Source: Anoplopoma fimbria (lineage: Eukaryota > Chordata > Actinopteri > Perciformes > Anoplopomatidae). From it: a stretch of DNA of 64,000 bases. Position 1 is the stretch's first letter. Each line of letters begins with the position of its first letter. The notes beneath the pieces were generated by a model. It did not search any database. It had not been told where the DNA came from and saw only the letters and a program-made list of their open reading frames with translations. Positions 1 to 10,720 of this stretch are shown in pieces. The stretch is from assembly GCF_027596085.1 (NCBI RefSeq), contig NC_072471.1, positions 13,522,999-13,586,998 on the forward strand, written 5' to 3'. Both the position numbers and the translations under genes were made by a program.

Positions 1-1589
1 AAGAGATGTGAGATGAAGAGAGAGAGAAGAGATGCAGGTTTGACTGTCTGGTCCCTGATTCATCTTTGGGTTTATTACAGTCCCCTCCTCCCTTTGCTTT
101 CCCCCCCTTCCCATCATGCCTCTCAATCAACTGACAAGGTAGGAAAAGATAGAGACAGGTTGTTGAGTGCCAGTAGAGGAGAGGAAGGAATGAAAGAGGG
201 GTTTAGGGGGGGATCATAATGAGAAAAGGAGACTATAGGTGAGAAAGTGAGTTTGAGGAGATGGTAAAATAGTCTAAAAGTATGTGGGAAAAAATTGCAC
301 CATTCAAACATAACCTTTGCTAAGAGGCCATTTTCCAAGCCTTCTTGTGCAGGGCTATATGGAAATAAATACCAGCCATGACAGCAATGCTGTTTTCAAA
401 CATGTGAGTCTCTGTCTACTTTGCTGGATGTTTACATGTCTGTCTGTCAGGGGACATATTTTGTCACAGTGATAGCGCCCCATCTGTGCAAGATGCAGTC
501 ACAGAACTTTACATTAGTGTAGGGTGGGATCAAAGTGAAGGTCAAAAGGTTATGTGCCCTACGACTCATCACAATTTACTATAGCTAATAAAACCATTAT
601 GTTGCGTTTTGTTTTTTAACATAATAAATATAGATCTTATTTGTGATTTAAAATTATCGCAATACGAACCCATATGACAGTAGAATCATCTCCCAAGCAT
701 ACAGTTCATTATTTTGCATCATATAGCAAATATATTTTCTCATAGAATATCAAATGACTAAATCGGTGTAGTTTCTATATGTTTCTACATGTTTTTTTGA
801 GATTTTGCAAGGAGGTTGTTGCAGTTTTGCATTTTTCTTAAAAATAATTAATAACGCTGGTGAAAGTCTTGCTTTTTTAAAAAGTGAAACAAAAGGTTAA
901 GCCCTCTCCACTAGGCCAATGATTTAACTACAGTCCCTAATACAGCACAGTACCACCTGATCATGCTCTACTTTTCCCTTCTACTGTCATGCTGGATTTC
1001 TACCATTCTACTTTCTCCTCTGAAGATGCCTCATACCTCACCATCCAAATCCCACTCTCCCTTCATACTCCCCGTGTCCTCTCACTCACAAAGATAATGG
1101 TGACAGATAGAATGAAGGAGAGCTGCCACGAGCTAATCGATAATAGGCAACTCAATTACCATTGCTACTGCCAAGCCCCTGGCTGATGGAGCGCACCACA
1201 GTCAACAGGAGGGAGAGTGGTGGCTTGGGGGGGGTTTGAGAAGAGCAATTTTGATTAAGTCTCTTTCAAAGCTCTGCGCTGAGTTGAAAGCTTTTGATAG
1301 CCTCTCTCACTCTTCATTGATTCTCTCTTGATTTCTTGCCCCCCCTCTCTCTCTCCCTTTATCTTTCTGATTAACTCTCTTGCACTTTTCTATTGTATTT
1401 CCCACCAAGCTCTGTCTTTAGTTATGTCTCTGTCTTCCCCCCTCTCTTAATCTTTTCAACCATTCGTGGTGTAATCAATCTCAGTGTCTAACACCGCTGT
1501 GTATAACAAACACCTATCAGTTTGTGAGCAGATGAGTGATACAACACGTTTAGAGGAAGTGTGTTGTCTAATAACCCAAGCGAAGCCCC

Positions 1590-1860
1590 AACAGCATGAC
1601 ATAATCCACGCTGCCATGGGCAAAGTGACTCCCACATTTAGATAGATTAAAGCTAATCAATTAGTACACACAATCTTCAAAATATAAATTAAATGAATCC
1701 CAGTAAAATGAGCTCAAATCGTTAGCTCTCTCCCCTCCAGGCAAATTCCAATAATATGATTGTCAATTTGCAAATTCAGAGGCCGAGAAGTATTTAAATC
1801 ATGTAGGAAAACACTTGACAGAGCGGCCAATTAATCAAATTATTTCAACAATTTATTTGC
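1590..1860. promoter_or_regulatory. Candidate conserved noncoding block
   Basis: Repeat-free, non-ORF sequence dense in homeodomain-type cores: AGCTAATCAATTAGT near 1652, ATTTGCAAATTC near 1767 (octamer-like), GGCCAATTAATCAAATTATT near 1825. Such composition is common in vertebrate developmental enhancers. No conservation could be tested. Confidence 0.25.
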
Positions 1861-2148
1861 CACATTTTAGCTGAAAAGAGGTGTGTGTAGTGCCTGAATA
1901 CGAGCTTAGACCATTAAACTACAAGTGTGTTTTCCAAGTGCATTTTAAATGGTAAGTAATTGCTTTCTCTATTCAATGGCAATGATCAATCCAAGTGTGA
2001 GGTCATGGAAAGAAGCCCAGGGTGGATGCTAGGTTGTGTTTAGTGCTGACTTTAACATCAGAGACTGGGTTTCCCTAAAATGTTTTCCTCATTATCATGA
2101 TACAAAAATTTAATGCAATCAAAATGTATTTGCTGTTGCAAATTAATA

Positions 2149-2848
2149 CAGTTGAAACTGCTCATAGTGATCACAGCTATAGTGACCAACAGCTTATATC
2201 GATCAAAGACCTTGGGACATAATACTTCCTATAAAAATGCTTCTTAAATAATATTCTTATGTAATCAAGAAGTCCACCTACAGTGTTCATTTTTGGGTCT
2301 TTTTATGCTCAAGATATGGAAAAAACATTAAACCTTAAACATACTATTCTATTTTTTCTTTTTTTTTTTACTTTACTTTCATAATTCTTTGCATCGTTGT
2401 AACCGGTCAGCTACTGGCTAGCTACCTGAGGCTGGTGTTGAAATTATGACTGGAAAAAGAAAAACATTGTCTCCTCAAAGCTTATGACAAACTGCCAAAA
2501 ACAAGACAACAAGATGTAGCAGTGACACCAGCATGTTATAATGCCCGGACACTTAATGCCCCCTTGAGCCGGCCTACAGTGAACTGTAATTATACAGTAA
2601 GTACAGTAATTTAATTTGTACAGTAGGCAACTGCAATTTGAAAAGTGTGTGAAGCAGCCAATGCAATTCAGTAAATAGCTGAGCTGTCTGTTATATTACT
2701 TTATACATATGTAATGAATATACAAATGCCAATAAGATGGTAATCTGCACTAGAAATAAAGGAAAAGACAAAAATAAATTATAATAATCATTAGCTTATA
2801 GCGATCAATTTGACCCCGACAGACTTGATCACTAAGAGGTTTCCACTG
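2149..2848 (+). mobile_element. Tigger/pogo-like nonautonomous DNA transposon
   Basis: The ends form terminal inverted repeats. The left end begins CAGTTGAAACTGCTCATAG and the right end, reverse-complemented, begins CAGTGGAAACCTCTTAG; both run into TGATCA. CAGT-type ends and TA target sites are characteristic of the pogo/Tigger group of Tc1-mariner elements; a TA precedes the left end, while the right flank is mutated. Inside, near 2447, the frame MTGKRKTLSPQSL resembles the start of a CENP-B-type DNA-binding domain of a Tigger transposase, but the frame soon stops. At 700 bp it is a deleted, inactive copy. Confidence 0.6.
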
Positions 2849-3626
2849 AAGTTCACAAATGTGAGATGTAAGGTTGAAATAGGACATGAAGTCATACAAT
2901 CACTGCTATCCCTCTGTCAATTACTGGGTAAATAATAAATAAAAACTAAATTCCATAGACCACTACTGTGTGGTTATCCTGGTGATTGATATTTCAAAAC
3001 CTGGGCACATAACACCAAAAATATCTGGCTAGAAAATGTGATTTTTAAGTTATTCAATAAAATGCAACAGGTATAATATGTTGACATTTCTTAAAGGTCA
3101 TGATTATTACATGTAGTAGAAATGTAGAGATAATAAAATAGTAAAAAATAAATAATGGACAGGATAAAGCAGCTATTATCCCCCTCCCCCACCGTCAGTC
3201 AAACTCATTCCTTTTTTTTCTTGGCCCAACCCTGAATGCATGCTGGGAGCCGTGACCTGCTCCTTTATCAACACAGAGCCAGGTGCACTCTGGGAGCTTC
3301 CTGCTTGCCCTTTATCAGCACTGGCTCCAGAGATGCAAGTCTGGTTTATGTGCTGCTGTGTGTGTGTGTGTTTGCCGGACACGGGGGTATATCATATTTT
3401 TTGGGAGCAGATTATGTGTTTTGCAGATGTGCCTGCATGCATGGATGTGAATATGTGAATATGTGTGGCCTGGCAAGTGTGTGTGATCGGAGGGATCAGA
3501 TCCCAAGCCTCTCCCTGGGGACCCTGGGAGCCTGTCACTTCAAAGGGCAGCAGAGCCCGCTACGCCAGCCTGCCCGCCAAGGGGGAAATCCTGTTTATGC
3601 GGTGGGGACTTGCTTGGCAGGACCAG

Positions 3627-3720
3627 TGGCTAACACCACAGCCTGGCGCTTGCACAGACTGCCACCACCCATGCAGGTTTAAATCCTGAGCCACATTGTG
3701 ACGCAACAATCCAGCCTTTT
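3627..3720 (+). mobile_element. Possible degenerate tRNA-derived SINE
   Basis: A B-box-like GGTTTAAATCC (3676-3686) follows a weak A-box-like TGGCTAACACC (3627-3637) at roughly tRNA spacing. No core, poly-A or LINE tail is clear. This may be a decayed SINE or chance. Confidence 0.2.
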
Positions 3721-4770
3721 CCCTCTTCACAGGCGAATATGTCTGATTTAGAGAGGATAATATTTCCGGACGGATTTAGTGCTTTGATTTAAGACCTCAA
3801 CCTTGGAAACAAAAGGAACGAATGGTAGATAGGATTTCTTTCTGAATGTTAAACAATGAAAATTTCAGATATGGCATCAGTTCTTGTGTTTGATACAATG
3901 ACTATATGATTGTTTTGCCTTGTGGCCTCTTGCTGCTTCATGCTGTGCTTGCAAAATGAGAAGCCCACTTTCACACCCTCGGTGTAGTCAACAAAAGAGA
4001 AGAAAAACGGAAAGAAAGCCCTAAGCCTTCAGAAGTGGCTGACTGGGGAGACAAAGAGGGAAACAGCTTTGCCTTTAAAACGTTTTGAAGCACTTTTATC
4101 TCATCAAGCTCGGCTGATCACAAAGGAAATTGATCTGTAGAGGTTCTTCAATGCACTTTGTACTCCTCAGTGAGTTGCTTGACAGCTTCCTGCTGAGGGC
4201 CTTGGTTTGAGGAGGGTTTTGATGAGGCTGGGGAATGATGTTGATGTGACGTATATGTGTAAAACTGTTTTGACTTCTTTAGAAATACAGATTGAATTAC
4301 TTTTGGTGAGCATTTTAGCTTAGGATCCTCTCAAGTCAAGTGTACAGGTACTTCTACTTGATTTTAGCACTAAATATATTAAAGAAGAACATTTTCAACA
4401 CACATCCCATATTTTGGACACTGAAATAACTAAGAAACAGCATTCATTGAATTATAGAAATAATTGAAAAGAAGAATACAATGAGACAGTGAAATCCCCT
4501 GTGGTGAATATTAATAATATGACCCAGTAATGTCAAACTATAACACATTTAAGGAGGTTTCTTATAGCAGCTAAATCACTGGGAGGATAATTTATGACAA
4601 CTCTGGGATATGAGTATCTGCTTTGAACCCACAACATTAATGCCATTCCAAACAGTAACTTAGTGGACTAAAGAAAGAACATTACCCCTCGCTGCATTAT
4701 GCCTCTCTGCTCGTCATATCAGAGTCGTACAAGAGACAAGGACATTTGTGTTGGAGAAGTCGCCTTAACT

Positions 4771-4816
4771 GGGGTTAGGTAGGGGAGAGGGTAGAGTGAA
4801 GGGAATAGGAATTGGA
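4771..4816 (+). repeat. Left arm of a perfect 46-bp inverted repeat
   Basis: The 46 bases starting GGGGTTAGGTAGGGGAGAGG are the exact reverse complement of 5381-5426, 564 bp away. The match ends abruptly at both sides. No target-site duplication was seen, so it is unclear whether these are transposon termini or a local inverted duplication. Confidence 0.85.
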
Positions 4817-5380
4817 CACTCTTCTGAAGTCGTCTGCTGGTGAGTTGGATCATCAGAACTCGACCAGACTTAAATGGACTGTTGTTTCTAAAGGACACTA
4901 CAACTTTCAAAAGATTCATTAAAACAAAACCAGTTGAGTAATTTGCTGTGAATGACAGTTCTTCCTGCTAGGATAATCTTGGTGGTAAAACCAAAGATGA
5001 CTGCAAGACTTTACTCCCACGGAAGGTAAAATGTACGGATTCAGCTCAGCCAACATCGACCCCGGACAGCCAAAAGTGGGCATAAACCACCACAGCCAAC
5101 CCAAATATCACAACGGGAAAAAAGGGTTTATGAAATAAATAAATCTCAATGAGCCACACATTGAGATGGCTGCAAATAGGAGTGGAAATGGGAGTATTCT
5201 GTAGAGTGCTAGCTGACAGAAAAAGGCAAAAATTCTCATGGGTAACAAAAGGGAAACATGAGTACCGATTTACTTATTACTGTTTCAGTCTTTGACAACC
5301 ATGGACCAGGCCTGAGATGATGCACCCTGACACACAGGTGGCTTTGGTGTCAGCAAGTTGATAATCATCTCATGGATCAA

Positions 5381-5426
5381 TCCAATTCCTATTCCCTTCA
5401 CTCTACCCTCTCCCCTACCTAACCCC
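5381..5426 (-). repeat. Right arm of a perfect 46-bp inverted repeat
   Basis: This is the exact reverse complement of 4771-4816. The right arm ends 34 bp before the TTAA element at 5460, so the two structures are adjacent but distinct. The spacer (4817-5380) has no open frame or recognised repeat. Confidence 0.85.
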
Positions 5427-5459
5427 ATCCAGGATTCAATGATACAATAGAAGCACTGG

Positions 5460-5937
5460 TTAAAGCTGCAGTTGGTAACTAATAAAAACACTTTTTTTGT
5501 TGTATTTTCACAAACTGTCACTATATCCAAACAATAGTACATGAGAGGGATAAGTAGTGAAACAATAAGGTTCCTCTGCCTCCTTTTAGTGCTCCTAATG
5601 GCATTTGCAAGATTGCACCGTGGCCAAATAAAATCAACCAATCAGAGACAATTTAACGTAATCTTGATTTCTATTTGATCAGTGCTGCATATTTTGACAG
5701 TTAATTTGGAGCTGGGGAGCTTCACTAGCAGTGATTGACAGCTGCGTCAAAGACTTCTTGGCTCTGATTGGTTGTTTTTCTTTGACCACGGTAGAATCTT
5801 GCTAATGCCATTAGGAGCACTAAAAGGAAACCTGAGTTTGTTCACAGATTATCTGTCTCATTTGCTAATGTCCAGATAAAGTGACAGTGACAGACATGAT
5901 GAAATGGGATTTTTCATAAAAGTAAGTGCAGCTTTAA
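5460..5937 (+). mobile_element. TTAA-flanked foldback MITE (piggyBac-like)
   Basis: The ends are TTAAAGCTGCAGTTGG and, reverse-complemented, TTAAAGCTGCACTTAC. The internal arms 5578-5646 and 5762-5832 are a second, near-identical inverted repeat of about 70 bp around CTTTTAGTGCTCCTAATGGC, so the whole element can fold back. TTAA target sites are diagnostic of piggyBac elements, but there is no transposase, so this is a nonautonomous copy. Confidence 0.65.
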
Positions 5938-6157
5938 TGCTAAAATTAAATTCATCCCTGGTCACTGCCACGTCGTCTGCCTCCACCCCAACCAAGCTCA
6001 TTCCATAACACCAACCTAACTGACCTCACTTTTTCAACTGCCTTTCATAAGATCTTGTGTAAATAGTCAACACGCCTCTATTCTCAAACTATATCCAGTA
6101 GGCCTTGAAAACCACAATCAATAAGCCATTTTTTTCTTATAATTTATAAAACTGAAC

Positions 6158-7265
6158 AATATCAGGCCCTTATCAAACTAACCATCTTATAGTAAAATAA
6201 TTGAAAAAACTGTTTCTCAACAGCTAAACATCCTTGGCCCTAAAGGATTTAGACCACACCACACTACAGAGACTGCTCTTGTTAAGGTCTTGAATGACAT
6301 CAGCTAAAACACAGACAGTGGAGAAGTTTCAGATTTGATAATATTTCTACAACACATTGCTAGACAGACTGGAATACTGGCACAGAGCTAAACTGGTTTC
6401 AATCTTATTTGAAGGACACAGACTACTTGTGTCCATAGGTAATACAAAATGGCATGTGGAGTTCTTCCACTTAAAACCTCAAAAAGACCAATTACAAATC
6501 AGTGCTCCCCTTCAACCAGTAACCAGGCCAGAAATCTTACTTAGTGCAGTAAAAAAAACATTAAGTCAATTACAAATTAAATGACTTTAGAAAAACATTT
6601 CTTTGCATTTATATTAATTAGACTTGACTATTGTAACGCTGTCCTTATTGGTCTCTCAAAGAAAGTCAATCTGACAGCAGTATCTGAATCACAACGCTGC
6701 AGCTAGAGTCCTCACTAAGACCAAGAGAATGAATCACATCAGTCTAGTTCCCTGGTCCTAACACCAGCATCCTTTGTGTCAATGAATTGATTTTAAATTG
6801 CTAGTGTTCAGGGGCATAATACATTTCTGATCTGCTGCTCCATAATGAATCTTCTACACCTCTTGGATCATGTAGGAGAGGTCTGCTTATTGTCCCCAGA
6901 CTCAAAACTAAACAAAGGAGAAGCAGCATTCAGTTTTAATGCATCACATATCTGCGGCAAACTCACAAAAAGCTTTATGTGCTCCGACTCTGAGTTCTTA
7001 GAAATCATAGCTTCTGTTTTCCAGAAGTTAAACTTGAGACTTTTTATTCATATTTTGCACTTCACTGTTGAGCTTGTTTTATTCAAATTTGTGTATTTTC
7101 ATCTTCTGATTGATTTAATTTGACCTGTTTTCAAATGATATTCATGTTTTTTTTTAATTTTGCCTTGTGTTTCCTTTATATCTCCTTAATGCCTCTCGGT
7201 CTCATGTAAAGCACTTTGAATTGCCTTGTTGTTGAAAGTTGCTATAAAAGTAAAATTGCCTTGCC
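6158..7265 (+). mobile_element. Decayed L2-type LINE (reverse transcriptase remnant and 3' tail)
   Basis: Broken frames keep landmarks of a CR1/L2-clade reverse transcriptase in the right order: NIRPLSN, a stop, then PSYSKIIEKTVSQQL (from 6158); GFRPHHTTETALVKVLNDI (about 6247-6303); LDYCNAVLIGLSKKV (from 6623); and GEAAFSFNA in the C-terminal region (about 6917). Multiple stops and frameshifts separate them. The 3' end has the TAAAGCACTTTGAATTG / GCTATAAAAGTAAAATTGCC tail seen in fish L2 elements. The 5' half, including the endonuclease, is missing, so it cannot be active. Confidence 0.75.
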
Positions 7266-9182
7266 CAGAGTTGGCTGTGAAATTTGTAAGGCAACAAACA
7301 AAACCAGTTGCATGACCAAAAAAAACAAAAAAAAAACTACATTTCATTTAATTAAAGTTATGCAAGTCCGGGGTTAAACATGGTCAATCATTCAGTCCAA
7401 TAATCAGCCACCGAGAAGAGAGACAGTGAGCCTACTCAGCTAATATACCTTTGAATATTAGATGGTTTCTGAAATATTACAATTATACTGCCAGGGGGGT
7501 CAACTGGGAATTATTCTAAATCCTGTCTCTTGCATTTCTACCTGTCCCCCACCATCATATATATGCAAAGCACACAAGGACAATTTCAAGGCAAAAATCC
7601 ATTAAATTAAGCCTTTTCCAATTCCTGTCATCTCCTGCCCGTCCTCCTCTGCCCTGCCTTGTCCTCTCCCACCCTGGTGTACCTTGGCTCCTGTATTATC
7701 TCAGGGACACTGATATTGGCCATACTGGTCTTTGTGTTTGGCAGGCTTTGGTAAACTGGGCCACTTGGAGGCCACAAGGACTTAAGGCCCAGCTCTAAAT
7801 GTGCAATGGCCAAGATCTTAATGTCTCTGCCAGGATACCTCAAAATATGTAAGGAAAACCGTATCTTTGACCAATGGGATGTCGAATGTCTTTTACTTCT
7901 TAATTAACAAATTATTTGCTTTGTTTCCTTTTTGTTTTCATAGCTTGTTCAGTAAAAAACAATGTTATAGGGCCCATGAGTTATTATGGTTTTATTCACA
8001 TTCGTCTCGACGTCCTCCCACTATATACAAAATCATGCAATACGGCTCACTGCAATTCTGACTTTCATTTTTTCACAAACCTATTGTTTTATTTTCCGTA
8101 TTGTTTTCCACCTGGACCATTGACAGTCACACAGATTGTATTAAGACCCAGTAAAGGCTTCATTGTTTTCTTTTTAAAATTTCAAGATGGGGTTCAATAA
8201 TCATGTTTTATTATCGGATTAATTCAGGTAAAATATGATATTTTGTTGGTATGACGAGTATAAATGGCAGACCAAATTATTTGAAAGAATGTAAAGCGCC
8301 GGTATTTTTTAAATACAACATGGGCATTCAAGCTATTGCAGTGGGCCACTGTCTTTCACTGCCTTCCTTTGCTTTCCTCTAATCCTCCACATGTGCCACC
8401 ATCCTCTACTTTCCCCTTGTCTCATCTTCTTCACCATCACGTTCCCTCTCTTCTCTACCCTCCACTCCCCGCCACTGATTTTGATGAAGGGATAAATAGA
8501 GAGAGAACAGACAAGGAAAGGAGGCCCGAGGTTCTTAAGCAAAAAAGAAACAGCTGTGATTGGCCTCGGTGCACATTTCCTCTCCATTTAAATCACATCA
8601 AAAATGCTTACTGTGACAGCAACTGATGTTTTGGACTGCAATTGTGACACCGATTTTAACTGCATGACCAAGCAAAATTGACCAAGCGTTGTTTGGGGCC
8701 AGAAGCCTTACAGTAACATAAAGCACTTAATAGCTGCTATCTGCTTCTGCTGATGGGGCTGTTAAACAGCATGAGACAGATGGACACAGACAAAAGGAAG
8801 TGAAAAGAAAGAAGGAACTTGAGGTAAGAAATGTGTATGTATAAGCGATATGCTTGGTATGATGATGTAAAGTTGATGAATAAGTAAAAAATAACAAACA
8901 AACACAAAAAAACAAGCCATAGTTCCATGGATCTTAAAAACAAATGGTATCTCCACCAGCCACATTGTCTTCCTGTCATTCACTTTCACATATATCAAGC
9001 TCTGGTGGCAGCACCTATGAAAGTATCCCTATCAATTCCCATGGCAACACACTATCTTGGTTGCTATTAGACAATTTCCGTTTATTCATAACCCTATTTT
9101 TCAAAACTCACTCCCACTCAGTTGATGCAAAACCAATGAGAAGCCTGAGTGCAGTGACTTAGGCTTTCAAAATGCCCCTAGA

Positions 9183-9183
<1 letters not shown>
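7266..9183. other. Unannotated intronic stretch
   Basis: No gene, exon or clear repeat recognised. It has two poly-A patches near 7318-7340, pyrimidine-rich sequence near 8350-8470 and short chance ORFs on both strands. Confidence 0.5.
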
Positions 9184-9237
<54 letters not shown>

Positions 9238-9251
9238 TATACGTATATATA
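9184..9251. repeat. (TA)n microsatellite
   Basis: An uninterrupted TA run at 9184-9230 is followed by an imperfect extension to about 9251. Confidence 0.95.
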
Positions 9252-9854
9252 TTCCCCCTACACAATCTCAAGGGAGCCACTTATGTGTTTTTATTCAGTA
9301 CAATCAAACGTGTTGCATGTTTATGTGTACAAGTGCGTGTTTCTTGGAAAGGAAAAAAGGCTGTACTGCCATAGGAGTCATAACTTAGATTTTTACCGCT
9401 GAAAGAAACTGTTTATCTTCCAGCAAAAAGCGTCTTTTTTTTCTGGAGTAAGCTAACATAAGAAGGTCTATCTGTCCACCTGACTGGATGAATTCCCAGT
9501 CATTGTTAGTCAATGTCACCTGATATTTGTGTGTGCGGTTGTGTGTGTGAGCAATTATAGACCAGCTAAGCACTCACAAGTGGCTGCCTGGTATGAATGC
9601 ATGCAGGAAACACAAGGTCTCCCGTTGGCTCGAAGGGCTCTTCACAGCTGGGGTGTCTGCTCTAGATCAGGCTCTCCCTTTGCCTTTTTTTTATGAAACA
9701 ACCATTAAAACGTTTTATCTCACAATTAAGTAATATCACACAGACCACAGCTTTCTGAAGCACTAATATTTAGATGTATTCTCCTTAACCACGCTGTTAA
9801 ACCAACCCTACTTGCTTTAAAGTCAGTACTAACATCTGAGCACTATATAACAAT

Positions 9855-10178
9855 TTAAAGGTCCAGTGTGTAGGATCAGGGGCTATATTGGCAGAATATA
9901 TTCATATAGTATTCATAACTGTGTTTTCATTGTTGTATAATCACCTAAAATAAATAAGTGTTATGTTTTTGTAAGCTTAGAATAAGCCTTTCCTATCTGA
10001 GCAAGGAGTACATTATGTTTCTACAGTAGCCCAAAAAGGACAAACCAAATACTGTCTCTATAGACAGCCTTGAAGACCACCGCTGATTCTGCGACACGCT
10101 GGAAAGGTGAGGGTTTTTCAGTTGCTATCTGCAACATCACTGCTAGATGCCGCTAAATCCTATACAATGGACCTTTAA
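9855..10178 (+). mobile_element. TTAA-flanked MITE, GGTCCAGTGTGTAGGAT family
   Basis: The left terminus TTAAAGGTCCAGTGTGTAGG and the reverse complement of the right terminus, TTAAAGGTCCATTGTATAGG, agree at 20 of the first 22 positions. Both ends abut TTAA, the piggyBac target. The body has no reading frame. I recognise this as a very common teleost nonautonomous element. It is the best preserved of the small elements here. Confidence 0.75.
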
Positions 10179-10473
10179 TAAATGGGTTATAACACATTAA
10201 TGTAGTTGTACACAACTATAGCTCCTCCTGTGGGGGAGATAAGTGGAGGCTACTATAAAATCAATGAAATAAAAGTTAAAACTCAACTGTAATAACATAA
10301 TATTTCTCTTTATACAACAATAAAATATATAACATGTGTGTTATATTGGATACATGTACATTAATAAACTCTTAGTGTGTTTTAAACCATTTAAGACATT
10401 GTTTTCTATTGTCAATTTTACTGTGGGAACTGTGCTACACCTTGTGCATCATCCTGAAATCTACATCAAAAAT

Positions 10474-10720
10474 AACTTCAACTTTATTTTAATAGTCAGG
10501 TACATTACACATATAAAATGTGACTTCTGCATTTAACCCATCCTAAGCGTTTAGCAACAGTGGTGTGCTGTAAAGCGCCCAAGGAGCATCTTGGGGTTCA
10601 GTGTTTCGCTCAAGGACGAAATGGGATAGGAGTAGCTGGGGACCGGTGTGAAGGTGGCTCTCAGCTCTGGCCTTGAGCTTTACAGCACCCCTCACCTGGA
10701 CATTGCCACTTCCCAGGGCC
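10474..10720 (-). mobile_element. LINE/SINE 3'-end-like dispersed repeat
   Basis: The plus strand carries TCTGCATTTAACCCATCCTA followed by a GCGCCCAAGGAGCATCTTGGGG / GTTTCGCTCAAGGAC arrangement, a signature of a widespread teleost repeat. On the minus strand it ends in an A/T-rich tail near 10475-10490 (AAAATAAAGTTGAAGTT), as expected for a retroposon 3' end. No coding capacity is left. Family assignment is from memory. Confidence 0.45.

Noticed and set aside
3236..3682. 148-codon plus-strand frame
   Set aside because: Low-complexity, overlapped by frames in the other phases and the opposite strand, no domain, no splice or promoter support.
6357..6584. 75-codon plus-strand frame
   Set aside because: It is a fragment of the decayed LINE reverse transcriptase region, not a gene.
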